From Paenibacillus harenae DSM 16969 (GTDB lineage: Bacteria > Bacillota > Bacilli > Paenibacillales > Paenibacillaceae), in the NCBI RefSeq assembly GCF_000422465.1, contig NZ_KE383842.1, forward strand, positions 1-40,901: DNA of 40,901 nucleotides. The letters are read 5' to 3'. The notes under the pieces were generated by a model that worked only from the letters and a program-made list of their open reading frames with translations, was not told the origin of the DNA and did no database searches. This document shows positions 27,028-38,037 of this stretch, piece after piece. A program made the translations under genes and the position numbers. Within the stretch, counting starts at the first letter, position 1; each line of letters starts with the position of its first letter.

Positions 27028-28167
27028 ATGAGTATGATAGATTTACGGCAATCCGATAAACCGATGACAGCCCTATCGCCGGCGAATGATCCCTGGGATC
27101 CGCTCCGCTCGCTGCAGATGAACGGGAGACACCGGTTGACCAGCGTAGAAATGACGGTTTCCAACCTTTGCAATATGCGATGCGAGCATTGCGCGGTAGG
27201 AGATACTCTTGTGTTGTCAGAGCCCGCGAAGCTGCCTCTCAAGCGGATGCTGAACCGGCTGGACGAGGTCGAGAAGCTGCGGACGATCAGCATAACGGGA
27301 GGAGAACCGACCTTCTCCGACCGGACGGTACGCGAGTACATGGTTCCGCTGCTTCAATATGCCCGCAGCCGGGGCATTTACTCCCAAATCAATTCCAATA
27401 TTACCCTGCCGTACAGCAGATATGAGCAGCTGGCCCCTTATTTGGACGTCATGCATATTTCATTCAACTATACCTCTGCCGAAGATTTTCATCAGATCGG
27501 CTTTGCCAAGGCCGGCCACAACGTTTCGTACGATACGGCCGCCAAGCTTTACGAACGAATGATCGACAACGCGCGAAGGCTCAGCGAGACCGGCGTGCTT
27601 GTATCCGCGGAGTCGATGATCAATTACAGAACCTATGACAAGATCGACGAGATTCACCGCCTCATCGTGGAGATGGGCTGCAAACGCCATGAGGTGCATC
27701 CGATGTATCCGAGCGCATTCGCGAAGGATCTGCCTGTGCTGCCGCGCGGGCATATGCTGCAGGCGATTGAGCGTCTGCTGGGAGCGAGGGATTCGTCCGT
27801 ATGGATGCTGTTCGGAACGCTCCCTTTCTATCACTGCAGCGATAATGCGGATGAACGCAAGCTGCTAAGAAGGCTAGCGGGCGAGCCGAACGTAACGGTG
27901 CGCAACGATCCGGACGGACGGAACAGATTGAACGTCAATTTGTTCTCCGGCGACGTATTCGTGACCGACTTCTCCGATGTGGCGGCTTTCGGGAATATCA
28001 CGTCCTCGAAGCTGGACGACGTGTTCGATAAATGGCTGGAGCATCCGCTCGCCGGCAGCGTCAATTGCCATTGTCCGGCGGCAGCGTGCTGCGGACCGAA
28101 TTTGCTGGTGAAGGATATGTATTACAAGGACGTTGATTTCCATCGGCGCCGCGCCGTACTTGACTAG
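27028..28167 (+). CDS. yfkAB: Radical SAM / CxCxxxxC motif protein YfkAB
   Basis: 379 residues. The radical-SAM cluster motif is C48, C52, C55 (CNMRCEHC), followed by ITGGEP. The C-terminus carries the defining CxCxxxxC motif (C347, C349, C354), which probably binds a second cluster as in SPASM-like enzymes. The substrate is unknown; no precursor peptide was seen beside it. In B. subtilis the family is known as YfkA/YfkB; here it is one intact frame. ATG 27028 has an AGGTG site upstream. Confidence 0.88.
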   Translation: MSMIDLRQSDKPMTALSPANDPWDPLRSLQMNGRHRLTSVEMTVSNLCNMRCEHCAVGDTLVLSEPAKLPLKRMLNRLDEVEKLRTISITGGEPTFSDRTVREYMVPLLQYARSRGIYSQINSNITLPYSRYEQLAPYLDVMHISFNYTSAEDFHQIGFAKAGHNVSYDTAAKLYERMIDNARRLSETGVLVSAESMINYRTYDKIDEIHRLIVEMGCKRHEVHPMYPSAFAKDLPVLPRGHMLQAIERLLGARDSSVWMLFGTLPFYHCSDNADERKLLRRLAGEPNVTVRNDPDGRNRLNVNLFSGDVFVTDFSDVAAFGNITSSKLDDVFDKWLEHPLAGSVNCHCPAAACCGPNLLVKDMYYKDVDFHRRRAVLD

Positions 28168-28243
28168 TTCGGGACAGGACGGGGTCAATAGGCTTAACAG
28201 CGGCAGCAAACGCATATAGAAATAGAGAAGGGAGGCCAATTTT

Positions 28244-29275
28244 GTGTCTATTAAGACAATCGTATTTATTGCATTAGGGCTATTGATGATCTATTTGTTG
28301 TTTACCGTCGGCGCGCCTTTCCTGCTTGCACTCGTCGTGGCGATTTTTCTTGAGCCGCTCAATCAGCTTTTTATGAGGAAATTCCGAATGAACAGGCTCG
28401 TTGCGGCTACGGTGTCAAGCAGTATTTTCACGATTATCCTCATTGGATTGATCGCTCTTCTAGGGGTGAAGGTTGCCGCCGAGCTTATCGCCTTTTTCAA
28501 AAAAGTTCCGAATTACTTCGAGAATGCCAACGGCTTCGTCGACGATCTGATGTTAAGGGCCCAATCGCTCTATCAGAATTTTCCGCCCGACGCGGTCGAG
28601 ACGCTTGAAGGGTGGCTGCAAGGTCTGACGAGCACGATTACGAAGATGGTCGGATCGCTCTCGAATACCGTTATCTCATTCGCTTCGAGCATTCCGGGCA
28701 TGTTCATTTTCTTTATCGTATTTCTGGTTGCGGTCTATATGTTCAGCTTCAGCCTGAATACGATGAAGGCCACCGTCTTGTCGATGTTCGACGAGAAATC
28801 GCAGCCGCAGGTCGATGATGTTTTAAACAATTTGAAAAAATCGATTTTCGGATTTTTACGTTCCCAGTTTATCTTGAGCGCCCTTACATACATCATCTCG
28901 TTGATCGGCCTGCTCGTGCTCGACGTGAAATATCCGCTGGCGATCGCGCTGCTTATTATTATCGTTGATATTATGCCGATTCTCGGAACGGGGTCGGTCC
29001 TCGTGCCTTGGGGTACTTATCTGCTGGTAACAGGGGATCTTTACGCCGGTGTAGGACTTATTATCTTATTCCTGTTTATTACCGTGTTCCGCCGGATTGT
29101 TGAGCCGAAAATTCTCGGCGACTCGGTCGGTATCGGGTCTTTGTCCGCGCTGATCAGCCTATATGTCGGCTTCAAGCTTGTCGGAGTGATCGGGGTGTTC
29201 ATCGGCCCGCTTGTCGTCATCGTATATATGGCGGCACGCAAAGCAGGCTTGTTCCAAATGAAAATTAAGCTGTAG
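28244..29275 (+). CDS. AI-2E family transporter (membrane protein)
   Basis: 343 residues with about seven hydrophobic segments: two near the N-terminus, one near 58-80, a soluble stretch (about 85-140) holding VPNYFENANGF, and the helices of the C-terminal half with DIMPILGTGSVLVPWG and the family signature VEPKILGDSVG. Members have been linked to AI-2 export or sodium/proton exchange, and the substrate cannot be told from sequence. GTG 28244 has GGGAGG 8-9 nt upstream. It may be co-transcribed with yfkAB (76 nt gap); no terminator is obvious after it, and the next unit starts with its own promoter. Confidence 0.85.
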   Translation: MSIKTIVFIALGLLMIYLLFTVGAPFLLALVVAIFLEPLNQLFMRKFRMNRLVAATVSSSIFTIILIGLIALLGVKVAAELIAFFKKVPNYFENANGFVDDLMLRAQSLYQNFPPDAVETLEGWLQGLTSTITKMVGSLSNTVISFASSIPGMFIFFIVFLVAVYMFSFSLNTMKATVLSMFDEKSQPQVDDVLNNLKKSIFGFLRSQFILSALTYIISLIGLLVLDVKYPLAIALLIIIVDIMPILGTGSVLVPWGTYLLVTGDLYAGVGLIILFLFITVFRRIVEPKILGDSVGIGSLSALISLYVGFKLVGVIGVFIGPLVVIVYMAARKAGLFQMKIKL

Positions 29276-29323
29276 CGCGGCCGGAAGCAGATGCCTTTCT
29301 GCACGGCGGCGGCAATAAAAGGG

Positions 29324-29353
29324 TTGACACTTCTTTAGAGCGCGCGTTATAGT
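29324..29353 (+). promoter_or_regulatory. Sigma-A promoter of the thiamine operon
   Basis: A perfect TTGACA (29324-29329), 18-bp spacer, and TATAGT (29348-29353). Transcription would begin near 29360, just ahead of the riboswitch. Confidence 0.88.
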
Positions 29354-29363
29354 CTAACAAGGA

Positions 29364-29456
29364 AATCCACTAGGGGCGCCTTCACGGCTGAGATAAAGCG
29401 AGAGCTTTGGTCCCTTCGAACCTGATCTGGGTTATGCCAGCGTAGGAAAGTGGGAT
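29364..29456 (+). promoter_or_regulatory. TPP riboswitch (thi box)
   Basis: All conserved blocks of the thiamine-pyrophosphate aptamer are present: CTAGGGGCGCC, GGCTGAGA, CCCTTCGAACCTGATCTGG, and TATGCCAGCGTAGGAAAGT. P1 forms between CCAC (29367-29370) and GTGG (29450-29453). Binding of TPP should favour the downstream terminator at 29588-29617 and shut off thiC-thiF-thiES-thiG-thiO. About 130 nt separate aptamer and terminator, unusually long for this arrangement. Confidence 0.96.
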
Positions 29457-29576
29457 TGTGCGTTTATGCAATTGCGCGAGAAGGCTGCTCCGCCGTTTAC
29501 AGCTGCTTGGTCGGCTTGAAGGCGAACGAAATGCCGATCGGTACGGGCCAGCCCGTGTCCGGGTGCCCGCGCGTAA

Positions 29577-32638
<3,062 letters not shown>

Positions 32639-32646
<8 letters not shown>

Positions 32647-33493
32647 GCCAAATTGGAATCAATTTCGATTGTACGTCATTACGGCGGAAGCTAATCATCC
32701 CGGCAAAACGCTAGCCGATGTGATGGAGCAAACGTTAATTGGCGGCGCCCACATCGTGCAGCTTCGCAATAAGACGGGCTCGCGCGCAGAGGTATTGGAG
32801 CAAGCGAAAGCTTTGCGGTTATTAACGCGAAAATACAACGTGCCTCTTATTATCAATGATTATCCGGATATTGTGCTGGAGACGGATGCCGACGGAGTGC
32901 ATTTGGGCCAGGACGATCTGCCGATCGCCGAAGCGCGGCGCCTGCTGGGACCGGACCGGATCATCGGCATATCGACGCATAATATCGGGCAGGCATTGGC
33001 CGCCGAGCGGGATGGTGCCGATTATATCGGCGTCGGTCCCGTCTTTCCGACCGATACGAAGCCGGGACGCGCTGCCGTATCGACCAGCTATGTGGCGGAG
33101 GCGGCGCGTAGTATTTCGATCCCGTTCGTCGCCATTGGAGGCATCACGCCGGCTAACGTGGATGAAGTGCTGGCAGCCGGCGCGAAGCGTATTTGTTCCG
33201 TATCGGCCATCGTGGGCAGCCCTGATCCGGCAGCGACGTGCCGGGCCTTCCTTCAGCGGATCGAAGCGGCTGAAGGCAAGGAAGCCGGACGGCAGAAGCA
33301 GCTGACGGTGAACGGACGCGCGGAGCAAACAAACGCAAGAACGATCGAGGAACTTGTCAGGCAGCTGGGACAGCAGAATAAGAGGCTCGTCGTTGAGCTG
33401 GACGGCGTAATCGTACAGCGCGCGCTTTGGGCGGAGACCGAGCTTCGGAGCGGTGCCGCCGTAGAGCTCGTACAATTTGTCGGAGGGGGTTGA
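32639..33493 (+). CDS. thiES: ThiE-ThiS fusion: thiamine phosphate synthase with C-terminal sulfur carrier
   Basis: 284 residues. Residues 1 to about 210 are ThiE, a TIM barrel joining HMP-PP and thiazole phosphate: [35 protein letters not shown] and IGGIT. Residues about 221-284 (33299-33490) are a complete Thi[11 protein letters not shown] at its first strand, a helix with [18 protein letters not shown], and the end FVGGG with the required Gly-Gly. A short Lys/Glu/Ala linker joins them. No ribosome site or good start lies at the junction, so ThiS is not separately made in an obvious way. No other thiS is in the operon. ATG 32639 has AGGAG 9 nt upstream and overlaps the thiF stop. Confidence 0.92.
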
Positions 33494-33510
33494 GCAGGTT
33501 GGGAGAATCG

Positions 33511-34317
33511 ATGGAGAGAGACCCTTTCGTCATCGCGGGTCATACGTTGAAATCGCGTTTCTTGTTTGGAACGGGCCGATTTCCCAGTCCCGCCGTGCTT
33601 CAGATGGCGCTTGAAGAATCGGGAGCCCAAGTGATTACGTTCGCTGTCCGGCGGGTTAACCTGGAGAGCGTAGAGGATGATTCGGTGCTGCAGCATGTGG
33701 AAGACCGGCAGACGTTTTATTTGCCTAACACTTCCGGCGCAAGCACGGCCGCAGAAGCAGTCAGAATCGCCCGGCTCGCAAGAGAGGCAGGCTTAGGGAA
33801 ATGGATCAAGGTTGAAATCAGCGGCGACGCGAGGACGCTGCTGCCCGATCCGATCGAGACGCTGCGCGCGACGGAGCAGCTTGCGGGCGAAGGCTTTACC
33901 GTTCTGCCTTATACGTCGGATGATCCGATCCTGTGCAAGCGGCTGGAGGAAGCCGGCGCTGCGGCCGTCATGCCGGGAGGCTCGCCGATCGGAACGGGGC
34001 TTGGATTGTTAAATCCGTATAATTTGGGACTAATCGTCGAGCAGGCCCGCGTCCCTGTCATCATAGACGCCGGGATCGGCTCGGCGAAGGATGCGGCGCA
34101 GGCCATGGAGCTTGGAGCGGACGGTATTCTGGCGAATACGCCGATCGCGAAAGCGCAGGACCCCGTCATGATGGCGCGCGCATTCCGTCTTGCGATTGAA
34201 GCGGGAAGGCTTTCGCGGCTGGCCGGCCGAATTCCGAAGAAAAAATATGCCTCCGCGAGCAGCGATTGGGCAGGTTCGTTGTTCGAAGCGGCTGCGGGCA
34301 TGGGAGGCAAGCAGTAA
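33511..34317 (+). CDS. thiG: Thiazole synthase ThiG
   Basis: 268 residues. It builds the thiazole ring from DXP, dehydroglycine and the ThiS thiocarboxylate. The Schiff-base lysine is K100 (WIKVEISGD); [35 protein letters not shown] and [12 protein letters not shown] are conserved. The start is uncertain: ATG 33511 (GGGAG 5 nt upstream) gives the usual length, while TTG 33499 would use the stronger GGAGGGGG at 33483-33489 and add four residues. It follows thiES by 17 nt and its stop overlaps the thiO start (TAATG). Confidence 0.96.
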   Translation: MERDPFVIAGHTLKSRFLFGTGRFPSPAVLQMALEESGAQVITFAVRRVNLESVEDDSVLQHVEDRQTFYLPNTSGASTAAEAVRIARLAREAGLGKWIKVEISGDARTLLPDPIETLRATEQLAGEGFTVLPYTSDDPILCKRLEEAGAAAVMPGGSPIGTGLGLLNPYNLGLIVEQARVPVIIDAGIGSAKDAAQAMELGADGILANTPIAKAQDPVMMARAFRLAIEAGRLSRLAGRIPKKKYASASSDWAGSLFEAAAGMGGKQ

Positions 34318-35459
34318 TGCCGGCTCAAATCGTGGTATTGGGCGGCGGTATCATTGGTTTGTCCTGCGCCTTCGAAGCGGCGCGCAGAGGGATGAAGGTG
34401 ACGCTTGTCGAGCCGGGGAGGTCAGGCGGTCAAGCGTCCGGAGCAGCCGCGGGAATGCTGGCGCCGTTCTCGGAAAATACCGAGCAGCCGGACAGCTTCT
34501 TTCAGCTATGCTTAAGCAGCTTGAGCCGTTATCCGGAATGGATCGCTGCCGTGGAGGAGCTGTCGGGAATGCCGACGGAATACATCCAAAGCGGCAGCAT
34601 CAACGTCTTCATGCATGAAGCGGATTTGCTGCCGATCGAATCCAGGCTGCAGTGGCAAAATAATTGGGGAGCGAAAGCCGAGCTCGTAGACGCAGCCCGG
34701 CTTCGGAAGCTGGAGCCGATGCTGTCCGCATCGGCCATCGCCGGCGTATACACGCCCGGCGAGTGCCATGTGTACGCGCCGAAGCTGGTGGCGGCGCTCG
34801 AAGAGGCGTGCCGCACGTTAGGCGTTGTTATTTTGGATCATGCAGGTTTTATTGAGGAGATAAGTTCCTTAGCCGGCGGCGGAGCGGCCATCCGCACTCA
34901 AGCATTAGACCATCCCGTATTTGCGGATCGACTGGTCGTATGCGCCGGAGCCTGGGCAGGCTCGTATGAGCGCTGGTTCGGATTATCAATACCGGTACAC
35001 CCGATTCGCGGACAGATATGCTCGTTTGATCACGGTCCGGACGAAGTCAGGCATATGGTGTTCTCCAGTCAAGCTTATTGGGTGGGCAAAAGAAACGGGA
35101 GACTGGTATGCGGAGCTTCCGAGGATGTCGCCGGCTTCGACACAACGGTGACGGACCGCGGCATCGACCGTCTGATTCGCAGCAGCAGCCGTGTTTTTCC
35201 GTTCTTGCAAGCACGGGACACGAAGCACCGGTGGGCGGGGCTGCGGCCGGCGACCCGTGACGGCTTGCCGCTGATTGGCCACGTTGAAGGGAATCCCGCG
35301 GTCATTATGGCGTCGGGGCATTACCGGAACGGCATTTTATTAAGCCCCATTACGGCATCGATCGTCGCGGATCTGCTGGAGGAGAAGGTAACGGCGCTGC
35401 CGATTCAATCTTTTGCTCCGGGCCGCTTTACGGCGGCGGTTAATATTGCCAGGAGCTGA
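34317..35459 (+). CDS. thiO: Glycine oxidase ThiO
   Basis: 380-residue FAD-dependent amine oxidase of the D-amino-acid-oxidase fold. The dinucleotide motif is G9-x-G11-x-x-G14 (VVLGGGIIGLS); the C-terminal FAD contacts GLRPATRDGLPLIG and the GHYRNGILLSPIT block are clear. It oxidises glycine to the imine that ThiG uses, replacing the tyrosine-lyase ThiH of anaerobes, so this thiazole pathway is oxygen-dependent. ATG 34317 has GGGAGG (34302-34307) 9 nt upstream. It is the last gene of the thi operon; no clear terminator follows. Confidence 0.94.
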   Translation: MPAQIVVLGGGIIGLSCAFEAARRGMKVTLVEPGRSGGQASGAAAGMLAPFSENTEQPDSFFQLCLSSLSRYPEWIAAVEELSGMPTEYIQSGSINVFMHEADLLPIESRLQWQNNWGAKAELVDAARLRKLEPMLSASAIAGVYTPGECHVYAPKLVAALEEACRTLGVVILDHAGFIEEISSLAGGGAAIRTQALDHPVFADRLVVCAGAWAGSYERWFGLSIPVHPIRGQICSFDHGPDEVRHMVFSSQAYWVGKRNGRLVCGASEDVAGFDTTVTDRGIDRLIRSSSRVFPFLQARDTKHRWAGLRPATRDGLPLIGHVEGNPAVIMASGHYRNGILLSPITASIVADLLEEKVTALPIQSFAPGRFTAAVNIARS

Positions 35460-35525
35460 AACGGCTCATGATAGGAACATGGGGATAACCCGGGCTGCAT
35501 GAAGCTTGTTTCTGTAATTCCAGCA

Positions 35526-35554
35526 TTGAAAAATAATATAAAATCTGCTATATT
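35526..35554 (+). promoter_or_regulatory. Sigma-A promoter of the iron permease operon
   Basis: TTGAAA (35526-35531), a 17-bp spacer and TATATT (35549-35554). Transcription would start near 35561, inside the Fur box. Confidence 0.65.
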
Positions 35555-35559
35555 GAAAA

Positions 35560-35574
35560 CGAGAATCGTTATCA
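35560..35574. promoter_or_regulatory. Fur box at the iron permease promoter
   Basis: CGAGAATCGTTATCA matches 12 of 14 defined positions of the 7-1-7 Fur box TGATAAT-n-ATTATCA. It covers the predicted +1 and precedes FecCD-type permease genes, the expected setting for iron repression. Confidence 0.75.
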
Positions 35575-35640
35575 TTACAGCGGATTTTTTTTATACTATA
35601 AGACTTTAAGAGTGTAGCATTCATAAATGGACTTATATTT

Positions 35641-35745
35641 CACAGCGTTACCGTTTTTAGGGTGAGCTTGCTTCAAGAGCTGCTTCAGAAAATACGGAGT
35701 AAACGGTTGCGTCCTTAGATAAGGACGCCGATAGGCGTTTCTGCT
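35641..35745 (+). promoter_or_regulatory. Structured 5' leader with competing hairpins
   Basis: Within the roughly 270-nt leader of the permease operon, ACCGTTT (35650-35656) can pair with AAACGGT (35701-35707). Right after this comes the 8-bp hairpin GCGTCCTT-AGAT-AAGGACGC (35709-35728). A second hairpin ACGCC-GATA-GGCGT (35724-35737) uses the same bases 35724-35728, so the two cannot coexist; it is followed by TTTCTGCTT. I recognise no known riboswitch class. The remaining leader (35738-35832) holds no gene I can support. Confidence 0.4.
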
Positions 35746-35832
35746 TGATTAAGACTGATTGATCTGTGCTCCTTCATTCTTTATCATCATGGTTATTCAT
35801 GCTAAGTTTACATACAGAAGGGTAGTTAGGAC

Positions 35833-36873
35833 ATGTATTCTCCATCCAGTACGAAGGAACAGGCCGCCGAGAAGCTGCACGCGCGTCCGTTTCTGGCCAT
35901 TATGATTTTGTTCGGAGGGCTTGGCGCATTAATTCTCTCGCTTGCCTTATCCATATCCGTCGGAGCTGCAGATATTGATTTGCGAACGGTATGGGAGGCG
36001 GTTTTTCAATTCAATCCTGAGCTGTCCCATCATCAAATTATCAAGGAGCTCCGCATGCCCCGCGCTCTGGCCGGCGCTCTGGTCGGAGCGGCCTTTGCCG
36101 TGGCCGGCGCGATCATGCAGGGAATGACCCGCAACCCGCTTGCCGATTCCAGCCTGCTTGGCGTTAATGCGGGAGCGGCTTTCATGCTGGCTGTCTGCTT
36201 CGCTTTTTTCCCTTCTATGTCGTATATGGGGCTTATGCTCGTTTGTTTTGCAGGCGCGTCCGTCGGATTGGGCCTCGTCTACGGGATCGGCTCGCTGGCA
36301 AAGGGAGGCTTAACCCCTGTCCGGCTGACTTTAGCCGGAGCGGCGGTTGGCGCGCTCCTGCTTGCGATTACGGAAGGAATCGCGATTTACTATAATATCG
36401 GACAAGATTTGGCTTTCTGGTATGCCGGGGGTTTGTCGGGAACGAAGTGGCTGCAGATTCAGACGGTATCGCCATGGATCATTATCGGATTGCTTGCGGC
36501 ACTGGCGCTCTCCCGTTCCATTACGGTGCTGAGCTTAGGCGACGATGTCGCTGCCGGACTTGGGCAGCGGACGGGCCTAATCAAAGGCATCGGCGTTATT
36601 ATCGTCTTATTGCTTGCCGGAACGGCCGTCTCGGCTGTAGGCTCAATCGGCTTTGTCGGGCTGATCATTCCGCATATCGCCCGTTATTTCGTTGGCGTGG
36701 ATTACAGGTGGATTATCCCGTGCTCAGCGATCATGGGCAGCTTGCTGATGGTGCTGGCGGACATTGGCGGCCGGCTCGTTAATCCTCCGGCCGAGACCTC
36801 AATCGGCATCATTATTGCCGTCATCGGCGTGCCCTTCTTCCTGTATCTCATTACGAAGATGAGGGAGGAATAG
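35833..36873 (+). CDS. FecCD-type iron-siderophore ABC permease
   Basis: 346 residues with about nine to ten membrane helices. Family motifs are LRMPRALAGALVGAAFAVAGAIMQ-like sequence at about 73-96, TRNPLADSSLLGVNAGA, AGLGQRTG and the ATPase-coupling GFVGLIIPHIAR. It forms half of the membrane channel for ferric siderophore uptake, with the next gene as partner. The Fur box upstream supports an iron role. ATG 35833 follows AGAAGGG at a rather long spacing. No binding protein or ATPase gene is adjacent, so these must come from elsewhere. Confidence 0.93.
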   Translation: MYSPSSTKEQAAEKLHARPFLAIMILFGGLGALILSLALSISVGAADIDLRTVWEAVFQFNPELSHHQIIKELRMPRALAGALVGAAFAVAGAIMQGMTRNPLADSSLLGVNAGAAFMLAVCFAFFPSMSYMGLMLVCFAGASVGLGLVYGIGSLAKGGLTPVRLTLAGAAVGALLLAITEGIAIYYNIGQDLAFWYAGGLSGTKWLQIQTVSPWIIIGLLAALALSRSITVLSLGDDVAAGLGQRTGLIKGIGVIIVLLLAGTAVSAVGSIGFVGLIIPHIARYFVGVDYRWIIPCSAIMGSLLMVLADIGGRLVNPPAETSIGIIIAVIGVPFFLYLITKMREE

Positions 36874-36875
36874 CC

Positions 36876-37907
36876 ATGAATACGACCTCTATTTCGGCTG
36901 TCGAGCAGCGCAGAATAAAACGTGCGCTTATCGTAATGACTGTGCTTTTCGCGCTCATCGCGGTTTCTTTTATTATAAGCATGAACACGGGTGTTATCCG
37001 GCTGTCGCCCCTCGATGTATTTAGGACGCTGTTCGGCGCAGGTACGGCTAAGCAGGAGCTGATTCTGTTCGATTTCCGGCTGCCGCGCATCATCATCTCC
37101 CTATTAATAGGAGCGGGCTTCGCCGTGTCGGGCTGCATCATTCAAGGGCTGTCCCGCAATCCGCTCGCTGACCCGGGTTTGCTTGGGATTAACGCGGGAG
37201 CCGGATTAGCTGTTATCTTATTTATTATTTATTATCCGACCACGGAGAAGGGCTCTATCTATATGATGCCATTGCTAGCCCTGCTCGGGGCGGCCTTGGC
37301 GGCGCTGCTTATCTACATGCTCTCTTACAAAAAGAACCGGGGACTGCTGCCGAACCGGATGATACTGGCGGGGATTGCGGTAGCTGCGGGTATAAACGCT
37401 GTCATGCAAATATTGACGCTGCGGATTAGTCCGGAGAAATATCAATATTTTGCGGTATGGATGGCCGGCAGTATTTGGGGAACGAATTGGAAGTTCGTGT
37501 TGGCCCTTGTTCCTTGGATTCTCGTAATCCTGCCATTCGTCCTCTATAAGGCGAAGGTGCTAAATGCGCTTCATCTTGGCGATCAGCTCGCGATTGGCCT
37601 GGGTGCCCGGGTGAACAAGGAAAGGGCATGGCTGTTGATCGCGGCGGTCGGTTTGGCCGGATCTTGCGTTGCGGTCGGCGGAGGAATCGGTTTTGTCGGA
37701 TTAATCTCTCCCCACCTGGCAAGAAGGCTGGTCGGTCCTCACCATCAGTTTCTGCTTCCGGCATCGGCTTTCGTGGGCGCTCTTCTGGTTATCGTGTCCG
37801 ACACGATTGGCCGGTCGGCCTTTCAGCCGAATGAGATCCCGGCGGGAATCGTCGTGGCCGTTGTCGGGGCGCCCTATTTCTTGTATTTGCTGTCCAAATC
37901 GAAATAA
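36876..37907 (+). CDS. FecCD-type iron-siderophore ABC permease (second subunit)
   Basis: 343 residues, same fold as its neighbour and only partly similar in sequence, indicating a heterodimeric channel. It shows FDFRLPRIIISLLIGAGFA-type sequence at 65-83, SRNPLADPGLLGINAGAG, IGLGARVN and GFVGLISPHLAR. ATG 36876 is 2 nt after the upstream stop; GGGAGG lies inside the end of the previous gene, so translation is coupled. The operon ends here at a terminator. Confidence 0.93.
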   Translation: MNTTSISAVEQRRIKRALIVMTVLFALIAVSFIISMNTGVIRLSPLDVFRTLFGAGTAKQELILFDFRLPRIIISLLIGAGFAVSGCIIQGLSRNPLADPGLLGINAGAGLAVILFIIYYPTTEKGSIYMMPLLALLGAALAALLIYMLSYKKNRGLLPNRMILAGIAVAAGINAVMQILTLRISPEKYQYFAVWMAGSIWGTNWKFVLALVPWILVILPFVLYKAKVLNALHLGDQLAIGLGARVNKERAWLLIAAVGLAGSCVAVGGGIGFVGLISPHLARRLVGPHHQFLLPASAFVGALLVIVSDTIGRSAFQPNEIPAGIVVAVVGAPYFLYLLSKSK

Positions 37908-37924
37908 TCGAATAACAATGGGAT

Positions 37925-37962
37925 AAACCGCGGGAAGCGTTCGAAGCTTCCGCGGTTTTTTA
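37925..37962 (+). terminator. Terminator of the iron permease operon
   Basis: AACCGCGGGAAGC and GCTTCCGCGGTT pair with a single bulged G, followed by TTTTTTATTTT. Confidence 0.88.
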
Positions 37963-37994
37963 TTTTGGGCAAGTAGCGAGCCCATGGGTTAGTG

Positions 37995-38003
37995 CATATA
38001 TTA
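37995..38003 (+). promoter_or_regulatory. Possible sigma-E/K-type -10 element before the repeat protein
   Basis: CATATATTA fits the mother-cell sporulation -10 pattern CATAnnnTA and lies 35 bp before the start codon, a suitable distance. The -35 region is not convincing. If real it would mark the repeat protein as made in the mother cell. Confidence 0.25.
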
Positions 38004-38037
38004 CCTATGACATTTCAGGTGGGAGAAGGAGAGGACA

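Noticed and set aside
33299..33493. Separate internal start for a free ThiS
   Set aside because: The only nearby candidate, a GTG in the VNG codons, would remove the first strand of ThiS and has no ribosome site at good spacing; a fusion is the simpler reading.
35641..35745. Cobalamin, c-di-GMP, THF or M-box riboswitch
   Set aside because: Compared from memory with the conserved cores of these classes; none matches, so only a generic structured leader is claimed.
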